In this document: positions 60,201 to 64,000 of the stretch, in pieces
Layout: each line of letters opens with the position of its first letter
Position numbering within the stretch: position 1 is the stretch's first letter
Assembly (NCBI RefSeq): GCF_009996735.1
Contig: NZ_JAACYI010000009.1
Coordinates: 62,001-126,000 of the forward strand
DNA length: 64,000 nucleotides
Direction: 5' to 3'
DNA from: Cellulomonas sp. APG4
Lineage (GTDB): Bacteria; Actinomycetota; Actinomycetes; Actinomycetales; Cellulomonadaceae
Program-made: the position numbers and the translations under genes
Notes under the pieces: model-generated
Told to the model about the DNA's origin: nothing
The model's input: only the letters and a program-made list of their open reading frames with translations
Database searches by the model: none

Positions 60201-60276
60201 TGTGCGCAGCCGGGGTCGGCGCTGCGTGCGGCTGGTCGGGGGTGGACGGGTCGAGCTGGTCGAGCTGCTGGGTCAC
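57256..60276 (-). CDS. gcvP: Glycine dehydrogenase (decarboxylating), P protein
   Basis: PLP enzyme that decarboxylates glycine and loads the aminomethyl group on H protein. Length 1,006 (usual ~950). PLP lysine in [19 protein letters not shown]. Other motifs: [66 protein letters not shown]. The extra length is a low-complexity link of about 50 residues between the two halves (roughly residues 480-530, [17 protein letters not shown]...). GTG 60276 has GGGAGG just upstream. First gene of the operon, downstream of a tandem glycine riboswitch. Confidence 0.96.
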   Translation of the reverse strand: MTQQLDQLDPSTPDQPHAAPTPAAHTPAAEGFVDRHVGPRAADLEHMLATVGAPSLDALVDEAVPASIRMSGRLDLPRARSEAEVLAELRRIAARNTPLTSMIGLGYHGTVTPPVIRRNVLENPAWYTAYTPYQPEISQGRLEALLNFQTMVSDLTALPVAGASLLDEATAVTEAVLLMRRAVKGRPDAAVVVDSEVLPQTLEVLRGRAEAIGLPLVVADLDDGLPTLPDDGLVGLVLQHPATSGRLRDLQGLVDAAHEAGGLVTMAVDLLSLTLVTAPGELGADVAVGSAQRFGVPMFYGGPHAAFMSVRTGLERMLPGRLVGVSHDAEGTTAFRLALQTREQHIRREKATSNICTAQALLAVVASFYAVHHGPDGLRAIAERVHAHAATLADGLRAAGADVVHDSFFDTVLVHVPGEAAYAVARALELGLNLRHVDADHVAVTLDETTIDEHVEKARAVLAHADERSRTNGTPDRAAEAGPGRAQSVVGLAGDRDEGAAAGAQARPGPASADGAPGIPPTMRRTSEYLTHPTFHRYRSETALMRYMRRLADRDLALDRTMIPLGSCTMKLNAAVEMEPISWPGFADLHPFAPADQTRGYQELITELETWLAEITGYAAVSVQPNAGSQGELAGLLAITAYHRSRGDDSRTVCLIPASAHGTNAASAVLAGMRVVVVATAPDGEVDLADLDAKLAEHRDTVAAIMITYPSTHGVYEEHVGEVCAKVHDAGGQVYIDGANLNALVGLAQPGELGGDVSHLNLHKTFCIPHGGGGPGVGPVAVAAHLAPFLPGRGATQVSAAPHGSAGILPISWAYVALMGAEGLRAATETAVLSANYVATRLHEHFPVLYRGPGGRVAHECILDLRALTKATGVTAEDVAKRLIDYGFHAPTLSFPVAGTLMVEPTESEDLAELDRFCEAMIAIRAEIAEVEAGTWTVTESPLRNAPHTATVALADTWDRPYSREAATMPVRGLRQDKYWPPVGRIDQAAGDRNLVCACPPIEDYA

Positions 60277-60314
60277 GTGGCCTCCCGGGAGCGGCCCGGC
60301 GCATGCCGGACGGG

Positions 60315-60535
60315 CTGGGCTCCCCGCTCTGTCCTCCGTCGCCCGCGGGCGACGACCTGAGAGTTTGGTCGACGGGCCGCGAGGGCCGCGCCGACGTGCA
60401 CCGTCGGTGGGCCGGTGCTGACCGGCCGCTTTCCAGAGTTGCCTCGCCGTGGCGGTACGTGGGCCTGAGAGATTCCCGGGGAGGTTGCTCCTTCGGCGCC
60501 GCACGCCGTGGTCCGGCCGTGGGCTCTCCCGTCAC
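60315..60535 (-). promoter_or_regulatory. Tandem glycine riboswitch (gcvT element)
   Basis: Minus-strand leader of gcvP. Aptamer 1 begins GGGAGAGCCC (from 60530) and contains GCCGAAGGAGCAA and AATCTCTCAGG. Aptamer 2 has CACCGACGGTGCAC and AAACTCTCAGG and ends at GGACAGAGCGGGGAG (about 60334-60320). Two conserved glycine-aptamer cores in tandem, about 40 bases before the gcvP start, are the classical arrangement. Glycine binding is expected to switch the operon on. Boundaries are approximate. Confidence 0.9.
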
Positions 60536-60698
60536 GGTTCGAGCAGCGTCTTCAGTTGTGGTCCGCGCCGAGCCTACCCGCACCGCGTGCCGCCGTCGTC
60601 GGTGCGTCCATGCCGTTCGATCGGGGCCGCCCCCGCCCCGCCGTCGTCGCCGTGCCGTGGCCGCGCGGCCGTGCCCGCGCCGCCATCGGGCGCGTGGC

Positions 60699-61136
60699 TC
60701 AGAAGTCGAAGAGCTCGCCCAGGAGGCCGCCGCGCTTCTTGCGACCGAACGGACGGCCGTACTGGTCGTAGCCGCCGCGCCGGTAGTCGTCGGGGGACGG
60801 GGCCGACGGCGCCGACCCGTACCGACGCTGGGGCGGGTAGCCGGGCTGCGGATAGCCGACAGTCGGGTAGGCCGGTGACGGGTACGCCGGCCCGGGCTGC
60901 GGTCCGGCGTGACCGGGGACGGGCCCGTGGCCCGGTGCACCACCGCCCGGCCTCGCACCGGGACTGCTCGCGGCAGGAGCGCTCGTGGCGGGCTGCTGCT
61001 CTCCGGCCACCCGGTCGATGATCTTGTCGAGCTCGCCGCGATCGAGCCACACGCCGCGGCACTGCGGGCAGTAGTCGATCTCGACACCCTGGCGGTCGGA
61101 CATCACGAGGTCGGTCTGGTCGATCGGGCACTTCAT
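60699..61136 (-). CDS. Zinc-ribbon (zf-TFIIB) protein with Pro/Gly/Tyr-rich tail
   Basis: Protein of 145 residues. N-terminal zf-TFIIB domain: MKCPIDQTDLVMSDRQGVEI then YCPQCRGVWLDRGELDKIID. The first metal pair reads CxxD rather than CxxC while the second is CxxC, so zinc binding may use a Cys3Asp site. Residues 50-145 are low complexity with AYPSPAYP and GYPQPGYP repeats, ending in the basic-hydrophobic RKKRGGLLGELFDF. ATG 61136 behind GGGAGGAG. Function unknown in this family. Confidence 0.85.
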   Translation of the reverse strand: MKCPIDQTDLVMSDRQGVEIDYCPQCRGVWLDRGELDKIIDRVAGEQQPATSAPAASSPGARPGGGAPGHGPVPGHAGPQPGPAYPSPAYPTVGYPQPGYPPQRRYGSAPSAPSPDDYRRGGYDQYGRPFGRKKRGGLLGELFDF

Positions 61137-61269
61137 CGCACGGCTCCTCCCGTCGGTGCGTACGCACCGTCCGCCCACCCAACGACGGACAGGGTCCACG
61201 AGTGCCCGCGGACACCCAGGATGCGCGGAGAACCCTGCGCCCGGGGCGGCGGCGCCGACGGCGCGCGGG

Positions 61270-61608
61270 TCAGTGCGTCTCCTCGTCGGCGAGCGCACGC
61301 TGCTCCGTGACGAACCGCAGCACCTCGGCCATCGACGCGCACACGTCCTTCGCGTTCTCCGCCGTCACGACGGCGTAGGGACGCTCGTTCACGCGGGTGA
61401 GCAGCTCGGCGAGCTCGGCCGAGGTCACGGTGTCGTCGTTCGCGGCACCCTCGAGGTCGTCGACGAGCTCGGCGGACCAGTGGGGGTGCCCCGTCCATGC
61501 GGCCGTGACGAGCAGCCCGAGCAGGTTGGCACCCTCGGCCTGGGACCACACGTACGACTCGAGGAAGTCGTACAGCCGTGGGAAGCGGACGCGCATCTCG
61601 TCGGTCAT
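61270..61608 (-). CDS. Hypothetical protein (possible immunity-type)
   Basis: Soluble acidic protein of 112 residues with the segments FPRLYDFLESYVWSQAEGAN, HPHWSAELVDDLEGAANDD and EENAKDVCASMAEVL-like helix (ENAKDVCASMAEVLRFV). Length and the FPxLxxFLxxY start faintly recall CdiI-type contact-inhibition immunity proteins, but the match is by eye and weak. ATG 61608 follows GGAGG. It lies 23 bases after the stop of the dedA gene on the same strand and may be co-transcribed with it. Confidence 0.6.
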   Translation of the reverse strand: MTDEMRVRFPRLYDFLESYVWSQAEGANLLGLLVTAAWTGHPHWSAELVDDLEGAANDDTVTSAELAELLTRVNERPYAVVTAENAKDVCASMAEVLRFVTEQRALADEETH

Positions 61609-61631
61609 GTGGCTGCCCTCCTGGACCGAGG

Positions 61632-62318
61632 CTAGCCCCGGCCGGGCCCGTGCGGGTGATCCGGGGACGTCTCGGCCCGACGGGCGGCGGGCCCCCGGCG
61701 CAGGCGCCTGTGCACGAAGACGGCGAGGGCGATGACGATCGCTCCGATGACCACGTAGTTGATGACGTCGCTGTACCGGCCCACGTCGGTCCACCGGCTC
61801 CCGAGCACGTAGCCCGCGACCACGAGCGCCGTGTTGTAGGCACCGCTCCCGAGCCCGGTCAGGAGCACGAACCTGACGAGGGACATACGAGCGAGCCCCG
61901 CCGGCACCGACACGAAGCTGCGGACCACGGGCACGAGCCGACCCGTCAGCACCGCCGCGCCACCGTGCCGCTCGAACCACGCCTCGCTGCGCTCGAGGTC
62001 CTCGCGCTCCACCAGCGGGACACGGTCGGCGAGGCGGCTCAGGCGCTCCATGCCGAGGCGCGCACCGGCCCAGTAGAGGACGAGGCCGCCCACGACGCTC
62101 CCCACGGTCGCGCCGACGACGGCGGCCGGCAGCGACATGCGCTCCTGCCCCGCGAGGAGCCCGGCGACCGGGAGCACGACCTCGCTCGGGATCGGGGGGA
62201 ACACGGTCTCGAGCGCGACCAGCGCACCGACACCGACGGGCCCGAGGGCCTCGACCACGCTCACCACCCAGCCGGCGAGTCCCGTGAGCTGGGCGGGGTC
62301 GGACGTGGCGAGGAGCAC
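61632..62318 (-). CDS. DedA family membrane protein
   Basis: Integral membrane protein of about 228 residues of the DedA/SNARE-associated family, linked to lipid flipping and envelope homeostasis. Motifs: ALETVFPPIPSEVVLPVAGLL (the re-entrant helix with Glu), LGMERLSRLADRVPLVERED, AVLTGRLVPVVRSFVSVPAGLARM (the family's RxxPxxRxxxxxxAG), and GSGAYNTALVVAGYVLG. GTG 62318 is chosen; TTG 62330 is possible. No clear ribosome site is seen for either. Upstream is a G/T-rich repeat region shared with the divergent DUF222-HNH gene. Confidence 0.88.
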   Translation of the reverse strand: MLLATSDPAQLTGLAGWVVSVVEALGPVGVGALVALETVFPPIPSEVVLPVAGLLAGQERMSLPAAVVGATVGSVVGGLVLYWAGARLGMERLSRLADRVPLVEREDLERSEAWFERHGGAAVLTGRLVPVVRSFVSVPAGLARMSLVRFVLLTGLGSGAYNTALVVAGYVLGSRWTDVGRYSDVINYVVIGAIVIALAVFVHRRLRRGPAARRAETSPDHPHGPGRG

Positions 62319-62391
62319 ACGACTACGCAACCACGACGCCGGCCCGCACGCGCGTTTCGGGGCGGGTGGAGGTTCGGCGCAGGTCGGTCGT

Positions 62392-62441
62392 GGGCGGGCT
62401 GGTGTGTGGGCGGGCCGGGTGTGTGGGCGGGCCAGGCGTGT
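62392..62441 (+). repeat. Three tandem 16-17-base G-rich repeats
   Basis: Copies at 62392-62407, 62408-62424 and 62425-62441 share the form GGGCGGGCxGGxGTGT. Further degenerate TGGGCGTGC units follow to about 62470. Successive GGG runs could form a G-quadruplex on the plus strand. They lie in the divergent region between dedA and the DUF222-HNH gene. Confidence 0.8.
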
Positions 62442-62540
62442 GGGGAGTGCTGGGCGTGCTGGGCGTGCAGACCGGGCTGGGTGCGTGGGCTCCGCGTCCG
62501 GGGGGTGCGCGGCGTGAGTGTCCGTGTCGTACCCGTTCGG

Positions 62541-62562
62541 TAGGGTTCGAACACCAGTTCGA
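62541..62562 (+). promoter_or_regulatory. Perfect LexA (SOS) box overlapping a promoter
   Basis: TCGAAC-ACCA-GTTCGA (62547-62562) is a perfect palindrome of the actinobacterial LexA box form TCGAACnnnnGTTCGA. It directly follows TAGGGT (62541-62546), a good -10 element, so LexA would cover the transcription start. It lies 22 bases before the DUF222-HNH start. Confidence 0.85.
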
Positions 62563-62584
62563 GAACGAGGAAGGGGGTGGACTC

Positions 62585-64000
62585 GTGCGGACCGTCGCGG
62601 TGCCTCCGGAGGTCGCGGCGCTCGAGCGCTTGACCGAGGAGCTGCGCTCGACCGCGGGGTCGCTCACGCGCCTGCCCGACGACGGCCGTGGAGCCGCGCT
62701 GGCGGTGCTCGACCGCGCCGTCGCCGCGCTCACCACGCTGCGGGGCGAGCTCCTCCTTGCCGAGGAGCGCAGCGGGAGATGGCAGGGATCGGGTGATCCG
62801 TCGTTCGAGTCGTGGCGCGGGCGCACGTCGCGAGGAGGGCGCGGCACGGCCCACGCGGAGGTGCGGGTCGCGCGCACGGCCGAGGTGGTGCCCGCGCTCA
62901 AGGACGCAGTACTCCGGGGGTGTCACGCCGGCCCACCTCGAGGCACTCGGTCGGCTGGTCGAGAAGGCCTCACCGCCCGTCCGGCGAGCCCTCGCCGCGC
63001 CGGCGCACCAGGCCCAGCTGGTCGACGGGGCTCGGCGGCTCGACGCCCGGGCCTTCGCGACGTCCGCGGCACGGCTCCTGGCCCGCCTCGACCCAGCCGG
63101 GCACGAGCGAAGTCACCAGGCCCAACGCGCAGCGCGGTTCCTGCACCTGAGCGAGACCTCCGAGGGAACGCGCCTCACCGGCCAGCTCGACCACCTGGCC
63201 GGGCATCGGCTCCGGCTCGCTCTCGAGGCCGTGAGCCCGCGACCCGGCGCGGACGACGAGCGCTCGGCCGAGCAGCGGCGTGCGGACGCGCTCGACGTCC
63301 TCGCGGAGAAGGTGCTGAGCGCACCGGACACCCTCAGCGGAGCCGCCGTGCGACCGCACGTCTCGCTCCACATGACGGAGCGCACGTGGGCGGAGCTTCG
63401 CGCGGCTCACCTTGCGAGCACAGCGGGTGGAGCCGGTGCGAGCGGGAACGTCGCAGACCGGCATGGCGCCGCCACGGGCGAGGGAGCCGGAGCATCGAGC
63501 AGGACGACGGATCCCGCGACGCTCGACGACGGGACACCGGTCCCGATGAGCGAGGTCGCCCGGGCGCTGTGCGACTGCGAGCTCACGCGTGTAGTGGTCG
63601 ACACCGAGGGCGCGGTGCTCGACGTGGGCCGGAGTCGCCGCACCTACACCGGCGCGCAGCGTCGGGCCGTGGTCGCGCGGGATCGAGCCTGTGCATGGAA
63701 CGACTGCGGTACGCAGGCACGCTGGTGCGAGGTCCACCACATCCGCTGGTGGGACCGGGACGACGGCGCGACGAGCGTGGACAACGGCGTGCTGCTCTGC
63801 TCGTTCCACCACCACGAGGTCCATCGTCGCGAGCTCACGATCGAGCGCGTGAGGCGGCCCGTCGTCAGAGGCGGGTCACCACCGGGGTACGTCGCCTACC
63901 TCTTCCGCGGGCCAAGAGGGCGACCAGTCTCGGCGCCCGCGGAGCGGCCGGTCCGGGCACAACCGATGTCGGCGGTCGGGCTGCCACCCCCCGCCCCTCC
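62585..64000 (+). pseudogene. DUF222 / HNH endonuclease-domain protein, frameshifted and cut by window edge
   Basis: Homing-type DUF222-HNH protein of the mycobacterial 13E12-repeat kind. From GTG 62585 the first frame encodes VPPEVAALERLTEELRS through VVPALKDAVL (about 110 residues). At 62912-62920, within a CC-GGGGG run, the family sequence jumps to another frame (GGVTPAHLEALGRLVEKAS) and stays there to the window end. One base appears extra. The second part contains the HNH core: ARDRACAWNDCGTQARWCEV, HHIRWWDRD, NGVLLCSFHHHEVHRREL, with His and zinc Cys residues intact. It may be a real frameshift or an assembly error. It is preceded by an SOS box. Confidence 0.8.

Noticed and set aside
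62392-62475. CRISPR array
   Set aside because: Repeats are 16-17 bases, directly abutting, with no spacers and no cas genes.
62812-63150. Independent 112-codon gene inside the DUF222-HNH region
   Set aside because: Third-frame shadow; the DUF222 and HNH signatures lie in the other two frames.
1-64000. tRNA, rRNA, insertion sequences, prophage or attachment sites
   Set aside because: Nothing recognised on reading both strands: no transposase or integrase motifs, no cloverleaf-like sequence with CCA end, no terminal repeats.

Overview
The window is 64 kb of very GC-rich DNA (well above 70% by eye) with dense, mostly overlapping genes, GTG starts and GAGGAG-type ribosome binding sites. Gene content (DUF2510, DUF6318, SAV_915 and WXG100/EspC-type proteins, MetPS, DUF222-HNH, RecBCD with SbcCD) points to a high-GC Gram-positive actinobacterium of the order Micrococcales, most like Cellulomonas and relatives. 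It reads as chromosome: no plasmid, phage, insertion-sequence, CRISPR, tRNA or rRNA signature was recognised.

Layout. 1-3598 (minus): a four-gene, translationally coupled ABC importer operon (lipoprotein receptor, two permeases, ATPase cut by the window edge). 3777-5195: MFS transporter. 5196-10088: a 1,630-residue membrane protein with a DUF2510 head. 10333-12589: accessory module with a DUF6318 lipoprotein, a secreted PKD protein, a YezG-like immunity-type protein and a frameshifted small membrane protein. 12745-21616: recC-recB-recD operon. 21649-24579 (minus): cassette with EspC/WXG100-like proteins and a tandem SAV_915 protein. 25123-30262: glucose-6-phosphate dehydrogenase, a DUF4190 membrane protein, and an NfeD-flotillin pair. 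30323-36094: anti-sigma-type kinase, small hypotheticals, purine nucleoside phosphorylase, MetS/MetP amino acid transporter, LmeA-like protein. 36104-40335 (minus): sbcDC. 40575-48168: S9 peptidase, beta-lactamase-fold lipoprotein, STAS protein, YbaK, universal stress protein, phosphotransferase-like protein, lipoprotein. 48333-52904: HrpA helicase. 52990-55317: tag and nudix repair genes, a GIY-YIG-like protein, an orphan LuxR HTH. 55575-60535 (minus): gcvP-gcvT-gcvH under a tandem glycine riboswitch. 60699-64000: zinc-ribbon protein, hypothetical, DedA, and a frameshifted DUF222-HNH gene behind a perfect SOS box.

How it fits together. The strongest theme is DNA maintenance: RecBCD, SbcCD, 3-methyladenine glycosylase, a MutT-like hydrolase and an SOS-boxed HNH gene. 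A second is envelope and secretion: the ABC importer, two large membrane proteins, the secretion-type cassette and several lipoproteins. The least described parts are the DUF6318/PKD/YezG module, the EspC-SAV_915 cassette, the giant membrane protein and a pair of paralogous ~90-residue proteins. Two genes (12252-12589 and 62585-64000) look frameshifted by one base; either could be real decay or an assembly error.
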